A stretch of DNA of 64,000 nucleotides, taken from MED-G116 sp038147495 (GTDB taxonomy: Bacteria; Pseudomonadota; Alphaproteobacteria; Puniceispirillales; Puniceispirillaceae). Below are positions 1-7,789 of this stretch, piece after piece. The stretch spans positions 124,001-188,000 of the forward strand of contig JAYQTT010000016.1 of assembly GCA_038147495.1 (NCBI GenBank). The letters run 5' to 3'. The position numbers were made by a program, and so were the translations under genes. The number at the start of each line of letters is the position of its first letter. Position 1 is the first letter of the stretch. Below the pieces are notes generated by a model that worked only from the letters and a program-made list of their open reading frames with translations, searched no databases and was not told the origin of the DNA.

Positions 1-1293
1 GGTTCTGATCATCATGTCATGCAGGGTTTCTGGCAGGATGCCCTTGATCAGGCGTCCGGCGGCAAAGCTGGCATGCGCCGCCTGCCAGCTGGTCGGAAGA
101 TGCGCATCAGGACCAAGCGCGGCATCGTAGGCGCTGCCAATGATCGGATCACCTGGCATCATCTTTTCCTCAATTCCTGTCAATGCCGCCCCAAGCACGG
201 CCAGCATCACCAGATAGGCATTGGTATCCGCACCGGCCACGCGATGTTCAATGCGCCGCTGTGCAGGCGGGCTGCTTGGAATGCGCACAGCAACAGTTCT
301 GTTGTCATAGCCCCAGCAAGAAATGGTCGGCGCGTGTTGTTCAGGCCTCAGGCGCCTGTATGAATTGAGATGCGGTGCAAAAATCAACATCGATTCCGGC
401 ATTGCCGCCAGCACACCGGCAACAGCATGGCGCAAAGCATCACTGCCCGCATCACCACCATCATCAAAGATGTTTTTGCCATCCCGATCCAGAATGCTGG
501 CATGCAGATGCAGGCCACTGCCCGGGCGGCCACCAAACGGTTTCGCCATGAAGCTTGCGGCAAGCCCATATTTACGCGCGACACCTTTGGCGATGGTTTT
601 GAACAGCATCGCGTCGTCAGCCACTTTAAGCGCATCGTCACTATGATTGAGCGTCACCTCGAACTGGCCGATGCCACTCTCGCTGGTGGCTGTGTCTGCG
701 CCGACCCCCTGCAAGCGGCACGCCTCATAAATCTCATTCAAAATGGCATCGAAATCATTCAGCTCATCGACTGAAAGCACACCGTCATGCACGACATCAG
801 CACCGGAAAGCGGGTTCTGCGCCTTGCCATCCATTGCCTTTGGATCGGCCAAATAAAACTCCAGCTCGAACGCTGTCACCGGACGCAAACCATGCGCAGC
901 AAACCTGTCCAGCAAGCGGGCAAGCGCATTGCGTGCATCGCCTTCAAACGGCGTGTCATCGGGGTTATGAAGCACCAACGGCACCATGCCGGCAGGCTTC
1001 TTCAGCCACGGCGCAAGCAGTGGGCCACGCCCGGTCCACGCACATTTTCCGTCACTGTCCCCGGTTTCAAATACCCACGGGCTACCCGCAATATCACGGC
1101 CCCAAATATCGACATTCGCCGTCGAAAGCGGCAGCCGCATGGCACCGGCACATAATTTTTCAAGCTGTTCAACCGGCAGGCGTTTGCCACGCATGACACC
1201 ATTGATATCGAAAATGAAGCCGCGAAGGCTCTCAACTTCGGGATGTTGGTCAATCCAAGATGATACCCCTGCATGCAGGTCCGGGTTTTTCAT
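1..1293 (-). CDS. Glutamine synthetase family protein, gamma-glutamylputrescine synthetase-like (3' end outside window)
   Basis: The reverse strand is open from an ATG at 1293 to base 1 without a stop, giving 431 residues; family members are about 440-460, so only the last few residues are missing. It opens with the GS beta-grasp region (GFIFDINGVMRGKRLP near residue 25). The ATP/glutamate site motif GRPGSGLHLHAS lies near residue 260 and the late motif HRVAGADTNAYL near 350, as in PuuA/GlnT-type enzymes rather than GlnA. An AGAGG ribosome site precedes the ATG. About 100 bp upstream on the same strand is an FAD amine oxidase, so by analogy with puuA-puuB the pair would gamma-glutamylate putrescine or another amine and then oxidise it. 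The exact amine is inferred, not shown. Confidence 0.85.
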   Translation of the reverse strand, partial: MKNPDLHAGVSSWIDQHPEVESLRGFIFDINGVMRGKRLPVEQLEKLCAGAMRLPLSTANVDIWGRDIAGSPWVFETGDSDGKCAWTGRGPLLAPWLKKPAGMVPLVLHNPDDTPFEGDARNALARLLDRFAAHGLRPVTAFELEFYLADPKAMDGKAQNPLSGADVVHDGVLSVDELNDFDAILNEIYEACRLQGVGADTATSESGIGQFEVTLNHSDDALKVADDAMLFKTIAKGVARKYGLAASFMAKPFGGRPGSGLHLHASILDRDGKNIFDDGGDAGSDALRHAVAGVLAAMPESMLIFAPHLNSYRRLRPEQHAPTISCWGYDNRTVAVRIPSSPPAQRRIEHRVAGADTNAYLVMLAVLGAALTGIEEKMMPGDPIIGSAYDAALGPDAHLPTSWQAAHASFAAGRLIKGILPETLHDMMIRT

Positions 1294-1393
1294 CACCAAT
1301 CCTCTTTGTTTCCTGCGAGAGTGTGCCGCCAGCGGCGATGTAACTCAAGCCCTGATCGATACCGCAAAGGCTTTACCAGCCAGAACCTGCCCA

Positions 1394-2722
1394 TCAGGTG
1401 CGCCGATCAAAAAACCTGTCTGCCCAGTCACGCAACTGGTAATAGACGCCAGCCGTTGGCAACAGCAAAGACGTCTTGTCATGTAGCGGCAAGGGCCGCA
1501 ACTTCCGTCCAGAAAAAGCACTTTCGCTGTTCGCCTTGCCCGCCACCTGCATTCCAATGCGATGCCCAAGCCAGCTCATCATCACCACACCGCTACCGTG
1601 ACAGCCAAGGGCGTGATACACCCCCGGCAAGCTCTCTGTCTGGCTTTCGTCTATATTTGGCACGCCGTCCTCGAGATAGGCAACATAACCCCACCAGCCA
1701 TGTGACAGCCTGACATCTGACAATTCTGGAAAAATCTGGATGAGTTTGCGCCGAAGCTGTGCGGCACCCGCCTCACAATCATGCCGCAAAAATCGTGCCC
1801 GTCCACCGAACAACACGCGTTTGCGATCAGGTGAAGGACGGAAATAGTACAGCAATCGTTTGGTATCAGCGATCATGCGGTGTTGTGGAAACAGCTTTGT
1901 GACCATCTCGGCGCCCAGTTCCTCGGTCGCCACCTGATAGGAGGCGATTGGCATAACCCTTTTCTGATGCCAGCGGCTAAGGCTGCCGGTATAGCCGTTC
2001 GTGGCAATAATGATGTTGTCAGCGGTGATATTGCCGCGGCTTGTCTCCAGCACCAATGCGCCATTATTGCGGCTGATCGAACCTGCACGCACCCCGCCAA
2101 ACAGCTTCACCCCTGCCTCTCGGGCAACGCGCAGAACGCCAGCATGAAGCTTTGCCGGATGCACCCCGCCTGCTCGTTTGACCACCATACCGCCTTTATA
2201 ATAGTCGGAGCCAATCTCACTACGCGTTTGCTCCGGCGGCACCATATAGGCTTCCGAGTCAGCAATATCATTCAGCTTGGCCAACCGTCCAGCCAGCATG
2301 TCCCACGCATTTTTGCAATGTGCGCCAACAAAGCGGCCAACACGCTGAAAATCAGCATCGATTTTTTCTGAAGCGATAAAATCCTCAAACCAGGCAAATG
2401 ACATTGAGGCTTCGCCCAGCATTGCCCGCTCTTGTTCCATGTCGAGCGTGACATGCTTGCCGACATTGACGCCGCCGGACACCATGCCGCCATTTCGGGA
2501 TGACGCGCCAAAACCAAGAGCCTCGGAATCCAAAACGACAACATCAATACCAGAGCGCGCCAAAACAATCGCCGCTTGCAATCCGGTATAGCCGGAACCA
2601 ATCACGGCGACATCACATCGTGCTGGCGGGTCCTCGGCATTTGCTCCGGCTGTTGGCGGCGCGTGATCCCACCAATAGGGCTGGGGCAGAAAGTCATCGG
2701 TAAAAATTGATCTATCAACCAT
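1394..2722 (-). CDS. FAD-dependent amine oxidoreductase (gamma-glutamylputrescine oxidase-like, DAO family)
   Basis: The protein has 442 residues. The N-terminal Rossmann motif DVAVIGSGYTGLQAAIVLA (about residues 38-56) is followed by GFGASSRNGGM, the FAD-contacting stretch of the DadA/PuuB/glycine-oxidase family. The C-terminal GCHGSGVVMMSWLGHRIG is the second flavin contact. A GTG at 2725 directly precedes the ATG at 2722; I prefer the ATG because AAGGA lies 7 nt before it. It sits between folD (41 bp upstream) and the glutamine-synthetase-like gene, all on the minus strand. Oxidation of a gamma-glutamylated polyamine to the aldehyde, with hydrogen peroxide and ammonia released, is expected from the PuuAB analogy. 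Another secondary-amine substrate is possible. Confidence 0.85.
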   Translation of the reverse strand: MVDRSIFTDDFLPQPYWWDHAPPTAGANAEDPPARCDVAVIGSGYTGLQAAIVLARSGIDVVVLDSEALGFGASSRNGGMVSGGVNVGKHVTLDMEQERAMLGEASMSFAWFEDFIASEKIDADFQRVGRFVGAHCKNAWDMLAGRLAKLNDIADSEAYMVPPEQTRSEIGSDYYKGGMVVKRAGGVHPAKLHAGVLRVAREAGVKLFGGVRAGSISRNNGALVLETSRGNITADNIIIATNGYTGSLSRWHQKRVMPIASYQVATEELGAEMVTKLFPQHRMIADTKRLLYYFRPSPDRKRVLFGGRARFLRHDCEAGAAQLRRKLIQIFPELSDVRLSHGWWGYVAYLEDGVPNIDESQTESLPGVYHALGCHGSGVVMMSWLGHRIGMQVAGKANSESAFSGRKLRPLPLHDKTSLLLPTAGVYYQLRDWADRFFDRRT

Positions 2723-2763
2723 CACTTGTTCCTTGATACCTGCTTTCTATATCGCAAGACCGT

Positions 2764-3654
2764 TTATTCTCGCCAGCCAAGGCTGATCTGTTTCTTCATT
2801 GCATAGACGGCATTGCGCAACAAAATGGCCACTGTCACCGGCCCGACACCACCCGGCACCGGCGTTGTCCAGCTGGCGATATTGGCAACATTTTCGGTAT
2901 CAGCATCGCCGACAATACGCGTTGTTCCGTCCTCGGCGGTGATCTGATTGATGCCGATATCAATTACCGCGGCGCCCGGCTTTACCATATCTGCTGTCAA
3001 CAGACCGGGAACACCCACAGCCACCAGCACCGCATCGGCGCGTCTTGTGTGCGCTGCAACAGAACGTGTCATGTGATGACACACAGTCACCGTTGCCCCC
3101 TCGGCCATCAGCATAAATGCTGCTGGCTTTCCGACAATTTCCGAATGACCAACGATGACCACTTCCAACCCCTCAAGGTTCAGGCCGGTCGCTCGGATCA
3201 TCTCCACGGAAGCCGCCGCCGTACATGGTGCCAGCGCGGTGTCATTATAGACGATATTACCAATCGACGCCGGGTTCATCCCCTCGACATCCTTCAGCGG
3301 GTGAATGGCTGATTGCAATGATCTGATATTCAAATGTTCCGGCACCGGACGCTGCAGCACCACGCCAACCACATCCGGATCATCATTCATCTCGATCAGA
3401 CGTTGCTTGCATTCTTCCTGGCTCAATGAGGCCGGCCAATGCTGTTCATCAAAGGGCATGCCAACCTCGGCGGCGGCGCGTGCCTGACCACGGATATAGA
3501 CGGCAACCTCTTCAACATCACCGATGGCCACTGACACCAGCCGACCAAGCTTGCCCGCCTTCGAGAGGTTTTCCAAATCGCGTTTGACATCTGCAAGGAC
3601 AGCTTTACGGACATGCTTGCCATAGAGGAGGCGTGGATCGTCTTGACTGGCCAT
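2764..3654 (-). CDS. folD: Bifunctional methylenetetrahydrofolate dehydrogenase / methenyltetrahydrofolate cyclohydrolase
   Basis: FolD interconverts 5,10-methylene-THF, methenyl-THF and 10-formyl-THF in the cytosol. The 296-residue length fits the family (about 285-300). Visible motifs are the substrate-site region around VGMPFDEQHWPASLSQEE, the QRPVPEHLN segment (normally QLPLP), PLKDVEGMNP, and the NADP-binding GHSEIVGKPAAFML. The C-terminal signature PGGVGPVTVAILLRN is also present. The open frame extends to 3726, but the ATG at 3654 gives the family N terminus and has an AGGTTAGG ribosome site. The Arg in QRPVP where Leu is usual is a small oddity. It lies upstream of the PuuB-like gene and may share its transcript. 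Confidence 0.95.
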   Translation of the reverse strand: MASQDDPRLLYGKHVRKAVLADVKRDLENLSKAGKLGRLVSVAIGDVEEVAVYIRGQARAAAEVGMPFDEQHWPASLSQEECKQRLIEMNDDPDVVGVVLQRPVPEHLNIRSLQSAIHPLKDVEGMNPASIGNIVYNDTALAPCTAAASVEMIRATGLNLEGLEVVIVGHSEIVGKPAAFMLMAEGATVTVCHHMTRSVAAHTRRADAVLVAVGVPGLLTADMVKPGAAVIDIGINQITAEDGTTRIVGDADTENVANIASWTTPVPGGVGPVTVAILLRNAVYAMKKQISLGWRE

Positions 3655-4043
3655 AAAACCTAACCTTTGCAAAATAATTCTGGTCTGTGAATGGCAAGGG
3701 CGGTTGCATTTCAGACAACGTCGCAAGGCGAAGCGCTGCCGTCCATGTCAATCGACTCTCCCCCGAGATCGTTGAAACGAAATGACCATAATCAGTATGA
3801 ATTTATCCTCGGATTCGGGCAAGCAAAATGCCCAACATCCAGCAAATTGGCATGATTTGGATAATCCTTGCATCACAACAACCGGCATCGTGATAAGATT
3901 GCCATGGTCCTGCCGGTCAATGACAACACTCATCGCTTTACAGTTCCCGGCATTCGTTCTATAAACGCCGCGTTTTTGCGCGACTTCTGGTTGGTTTTCC
4001 ACACAAGAAGCCGTTTTATCACGACAATCGAGAGGAAAGTTTC
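3655..4043. other. Intergenic region between divergent folD and hppA
   Basis: This 389-bp gap holds the hppA promoter, annotated separately at 3937-3965, and presumably the folD promoter. Short open frames on both strands inside it (for example 3748-4002, minus) have no recognisable family content or ribosome site and are treated as noise. No RNA gene or repeat stands out. Confidence 0.6.
3937..3965 (+). promoter_or_regulatory. Sigma-70-type promoter of hppA
   Basis: TTTACA (3937-3942) and TATAAA (3960-3965) are separated by exactly 17 bp, one base from consensus in each hexamer. The predicted start near 3972 leaves a leader of about 70 nt before the hppA ATG at 4044, which is preceded by GAGAGGAAAG. 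No transcription data are available here. Confidence 0.6.
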
Positions 4044-6053
4044 ATGCTTACTTCCGCAGTTTTGCCGATCAGCCTTGGCATTCTGGGCTTGGTCGCGGCC
4101 TTTATGGTCTATGCGAGAATTCTGCAAACCCCGGCCGGGGAGGGCAGGGTCAAGGAGATTTCTGACGAAATTCATCTTGGTGCCATGGTATTTATGGCCA
4201 GTGAATACAAACGTCTGGCGGTCTTCTGCCTCATCTGTATCGTCGCTCTTTATTTCAGCCTCGGCGGGGATACAGCGATTTCATTTACACTTGGTGCATT
4301 GTGTTCAGGTATTGCCGGTTATATCGGCATGTATTCAGCAACAAAAGCCAACGTCCGGACCGCAGTTGCAGCGAACACAAAGGGCGCTGCTGCAGCCTTG
4401 AACGTGGCCTTCTTCGGTGGCTCAATCATGGGATTGACCGTTGCATCGATGGGTTTGTTCGGTATCGGCATCCTGTACCACTTCATGGGTGGCACAGCCC
4501 ACGGCGTTGAGGCCATTGAGGGCTTTGCCATGGGTGGTTCGTCGGTTGCGCTCTTCAGCCGTGTTGGTGGTGGTATCTTCACCAAATCAGCCGACGTCGG
4601 CGCCGACCTTGTTGGTAAGGTTGAAGCAGGCATCCCTGAAGACGATCCTCGTAACCCAGCCGTGATTGCCGACAATGTGGGCGATAACGTTGGTGACGTT
4701 GCTGGCATGGGATCGGACATTTTCGAATCCTATTGCGGATCAATGATCGCCTCGATCGCGCTTGCCGCGTCAATGTCACTGGAAACAATCAACAGCCTCG
4801 GCGGTAATCAGGGTGCGCTGCAGTTCATGCCGCTGGCTCTTGCCTCTACCGGCTTGATTTGTTCGCTGCTTGGTATTTTCGCTGTGAAAATGTTCTCCAG
4901 CAAGAGCCCGGATGTGGCGTTGCGCTTTGGCACAATTGGCTCGTCTGTCATCTTCATCGCCGCTGCCTACTTCGTCATTCAGGCGATGGGAGCAACAGCC
5001 GGCGTTTGGATGGCCGTTCTTGTTGGTGCCGTTGGCGGTATCATCGTCGGCCTTGTCACTGAATATTACACAGGCGGTGCGCCGGTTCGGAAAATCGCCA
5101 AGGACGGTGAAACTGGACCAGCTACGATCATGATCAGTGGCCTTGCCACAGGCATGCAGTCGGTTGCCATTCCGGTGCTGACCATTGCCGCGATCATCTT
5201 CCTCGCCAATATGTCTGCCGGTCTTTACGGCGTTGGTCTTGCCGCTGTCGGCATGCTTTCAACCGTTGGTATCACCATGGCGATTGACGCCTATGGCCCT
5301 GTTGCCGACAACGCTGGCGGCATTGCTGAAATGGCTGAGATGGGCCCTGAGACACGGGAAATCACCGACTCGCTTGATGAAGTTGGCAACACCACAGCCG
5401 CTATCGGTAAGGGTTTTGCGATTTCTGCTGCGGCGCTGGCAGCGCTGGCGCTTATCAGTGCCTACATCGCCAAGGTCAGCAAAGGTGATCCGACATTTGT
5501 TCTGGCAATCAATGATCCGATGGTGCTTTGCGGCATGTTCATCGGTGGCATCTTCCCGTTCATTGTCAGCGCAATGACAATGACAGCGGTTGGTGATGCT
5601 GCTTTCGACATGATTGTTGAGGTTCGTCGCCAGTTCAAGGAAATCCCGGGATTGCTTGAAGGCAAAGCCAAGCCGGACACAGCCCGCTGTGTTGACATCG
5701 CGACACGCGCCGCGCTGCGTCGCATGATCATGCCTGGTTCACTTGCTGTTCTGGCACCGGTTGTTGTTGGCTTCGTGCTTGGTCCAAAGGCGCTTGGCGG
5801 CATGCTTGCCGGTGCCTTGATCTGCTGTGTGATGATGGCCCTGATGATGGCCAATGCCGGTGGTGCATGGGACAATGCAAAGAAGTTTGTTGAGAAGGGT
5901 AACCTTGGTGGCAAGGGCTCTGACGTGCATAAAGCTGCTGTTGTTGGCGACACCGTTGGTGATCCGCTGAAAGACACATCTGGCCCGTCAATGAACATCC
6001 TGATCAACGTAATGGCAATTGTCAGCTTGGTGATTTCACCATTGCTTGTATGA
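4044..6053 (+). CDS. hppA: Membrane-bound ion-pumping pyrophosphatase (K+-dependent type by motif)
   Basis: The 669-residue polytopic protein hydrolyses pyrophosphate and pumps H+ (or Na+) across the inner membrane. The substrate motif DNVGDNVGDVAG near residue 211, the second acidic motif DAYGPVADNAGG near 415, and the C-terminal DTVGDPLKDTSGPS near 635 are intact. Near residue 450 the sequence reads GNTTAAIGKG. Ala at the fifth position marks the K+-dependent subfamily, where K+-independent enzymes carry Lys. The best known alphaproteobacterial enzyme, from Rhodospirillum rubrum, is K+-independent, so this is worth noting. H+ versus Na+ specificity cannot be settled by eye. The gene stands alone, with its own promoter and a strong terminator. 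Confidence 0.96.
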   Translation: MLTSAVLPISLGILGLVAAFMVYARILQTPAGEGRVKEISDEIHLGAMVFMASEYKRLAVFCLICIVALYFSLGGDTAISFTLGALCSGIAGYIGMYSATKANVRTAVAANTKGAAAALNVAFFGGSIMGLTVASMGLFGIGILYHFMGGTAHGVEAIEGFAMGGSSVALFSRVGGGIFTKSADVGADLVGKVEAGIPEDDPRNPAVIADNVGDNVGDVAGMGSDIFESYCGSMIASIALAASMSLETINSLGGNQGALQFMPLALASTGLICSLLGIFAVKMFSSKSPDVALRFGTIGSSVIFIAAAYFVIQAMGATAGVWMAVLVGAVGGIIVGLVTEYYTGGAPVRKIAKDGETGPATIMISGLATGMQSVAIPVLTIAAIIFLANMSAGLYGVGLAAVGMLSTVGITMAIDAYGPVADNAGGIAEMAEMGPETREITDSLDEVGNTTAAIGKGFAISAAALAALALISAYIAKVSKGDPTFVLAINDPMVLCGMFIGGIFPFIVSAMTMTAVGDAAFDMIVEVRRQFKEIPGLLEGKAKPDTARCVDIATRAALRRMIMPGSLAVLAPVVVGFVLGPKALGGMLAGALICCVMMALMMANAGGAWDNAKKFVEKGNLGGKGSDVHKAAVVGDTVGDPLKDTSGPSMNILINVMAIVSLVISPLLV

Positions 6054-6074
6054 TCGTCAGACGTCATCAAAAAG

Positions 6075-6104
6075 AAAACCGGCCCTCTCGGGCCGGTTTT
6101 TTTA
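6075..6104. terminator. Bidirectional rho-independent terminator between hppA and soeC
   Basis: AAAACCGGCCC, a short CTCTC loop region, then GGGCCGGTTTTTTT form a near-perfect GC-rich stem with a T-run. The A-run on the other side makes it work for the minus-strand soe operon ending at 6127 as well as for hppA ending at 6053. Confidence 0.92.
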
Positions 6105-6126
6105 TGCCTGAACGCTGCGCTTCGTG

Positions 6127-7041
6127 TTAGTGGGCGGCTCCGTAATAGAGCGAAACAACATGCTTGGCTTCCGCAAAGAACAACCAACGCTCTACCATCA
6201 CCCCGGCAACATGACTTGCCAGCGCCACGCCCATAACCGCACCGGATGTCGGCAACAACCCGACAAGCAAGAGCGGCAATGCCGCGCCCAGACCCAGCGC
6301 AATCACACGCAGTTTAGCGGCATGACGGCGGGCAACAATAAAACCCATTTCATGCTGCAAATAATTTTCCGATGTGTGCGGTGGCATCAAGCTGCGCACC
6401 TCACCAAAACCCCCAAGACCGGTCGCCGAAGCAAGAGAACTGCCAGACCCGGCACTGCCAGCAAGGCGCCACCAGACCAGCTTCACACCCCATGCCGAGG
6501 CAAGCAGTAAAAGCGTTGCTTGCGACAAGGCTGCACTGACGGCCTGTCCGGTCATCGCCAAGAGCCACAGAACGCCAAGCAGGCCACCTGCCGCCGCAAA
6601 CATCAGATAGCAAACCGGTGTCAAAGGATGATGCCAACGTGCCACCGTCTTCAGCGATGCGTAAATCATCGATGTTGCATACACCGTGGCAACAAGCAGA
6701 ACCACCAGCAGAAGGTTGGACCACATTGGCGGTGTGCCACCCACAAACACATGTGCAAACCAGGCGGTTAATCCCGCCATCACAGCAACTGCAAGCACGC
6801 CCTCGCGTGACAACCAGCTTGACCGCCATTGGCTAAGCGCCCGCCATGCGCGCTCAGGATGACCAAGGTGAAATGTTGAACTCAACAACCCTGCACCAAT
6901 CAGGCCAAGGGTAATGATGGCTGTCATCACCAGCTGCGAAGCCGAAGAAAAATCCATCAGCCCAAGAACGATCCAGGCCGCAAGACCAAGACCAAGACCG
7001 GACGACGTTGTGAAAAATATAATCGAAAATGCCGGACGCAT
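6127..7041 (-). CDS. soeC: DmsC/NrfD-like membrane anchor subunit, probable SoeC of sulfite dehydrogenase
   Basis: The 304-residue protein has about eight hydrophobic segments from the N terminus (SSGLGLGLAAWIVLGLM) to the last helix near 270. The conserved HLGHPERAWRAL with SWLSREG near residues 58-80 is characteristic of DmsC-type quinone-reactive anchors. It starts 4 bp after the ferredoxin subunit and ends the operon. In SoeABC this subunit passes electrons from cytoplasmic sulfite oxidation to quinone in the inner membrane. A DMSO or other reductase role is possible from sequence alone. The Soe call rests on the pta-linked context and the missing Tat signal on the large subunit. Confidence 0.8.
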   Translation of the reverse strand: MRPAFSIIFFTTSSGLGLGLAAWIVLGLMDFSSASQLVMTAIITLGLIGAGLLSSTFHLGHPERAWRALSQWRSSWLSREGVLAVAVMAGLTAWFAHVFVGGTPPMWSNLLLVVLLVATVYATSMIYASLKTVARWHHPLTPVCYLMFAAAGGLLGVLWLLAMTGQAVSAALSQATLLLLASAWGVKLVWWRLAGSAGSGSSLASATGLGGFGEVRSLMPPHTSENYLQHEMGFIVARRHAAKLRVIALGLGAALPLLLVGLLPTSGAVMGVALASHVAGVMVERWLFFAEAKHVVSLYYGAAH

Positions 7042-7045
7042 AGCC

Positions 7046-7789
7046 TTATCCCAATTTCTCTAATGTTGAATCAACCCATTTCCAAAAGCCCTTTGGCGTT
7101 TCGGCATCGGCCATGGCGACAAGCGACATGGGCGTATCCTCAACCGCACGGCGGGGCCGCGGAGGCAGATATTTATTTACCGGACGGGTTTCCTGCTCTG
7201 GCATCAGATCATATCCACCGCGGGCGGCGACAAGCAGGCTGACCTCTGAATTTGGATCGCCAAGATCACCAAAATGGCGGGCATTGGTCGGACAGGTCCG
7301 AACACAGGCCGGCACCTGATCTTCTTCAGGCAGATTTTCGTTATAGATCCGGTCAACACACAAGGTGCATTTCTTCATCACCCCTTCGGCAGGGTCCATT
7401 TCACGCGCGCCATATGGGCATGACCATGCACACAAGCCACAGCCAATACACCAATCCTCATTGACCAGAACGATTCCGTCCTCTGCCCGCTTGAAAGAGG
7501 CACCGGTCGGACACACGGTGACACAGGGTGCATCCTCGCAATGCAGACAGGATTTTGGAAAATGGATGGTTTTTGCTGTTTCGCCCTCACCAGCCTCAAA
7601 GGCATGAACCCGGTTGAGCCACGCACCGGACGGGTTGGCCCCATAGGCGTTTTCGTCACTCAACGGCGCGCCATATCCAGAGGTGTTCCACTCCTTGCAA
7701 TTGACCACGCATGCCTGACAGCCAACACAAATATCAAGATCGATAACGAGGCCAAGCTTAATGGCCGATGGTTCTGGCAAACTGGTCAT
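7046..7789 (-). CDS. soeB: 4Fe-4S ferredoxin-type electron transfer subunit, probable SoeB
   Basis: The 247-residue protein carries four cysteine clusters for four [4Fe-4S] centres. They are CVGCQACVVNC near residue 23, CLHCEDAPCVTVC near 80, CIGCGLCAWSC near 115, and CTLC paired with CVRTC later on. This is the DmsB/PsrB/SoeB pattern. The open frame extends to 7828, but the ATG at 7789 overlaps the stop of the catalytic gene as ATGA, so translational coupling fixes the start. It links the molybdenum subunit to the membrane anchor. Confidence 0.88.
   Translation of the reverse strand: MTSLPEPSAIKLGLVIDLDICVGCQACVVNCKEWNTSGYGAPLSDENAYGANPSGAWLNRVHAFEAGEGETAKTIHFPKSCLHCEDAPCVTVCPTGASFKRAEDGIVLVNEDWCIGCGLCAWSCPYGAREMDPAEGVMKKCTLCVDRIYNENLPEEDQVPACVRTCPTNARHFGDLGDPNSEVSLLVAARGGYDLMPEQETRPVNKYLPPRPRRAVEDTPMSLVAMADAETPKGFWKWVDSTLEKLG

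Noticed and set aside
5462..6187. Minus-strand open frame across the end of hppA and its terminator
   Set aside because: It reads straight through a strong terminator and is antisense to conserved pyrophosphatase motifs.
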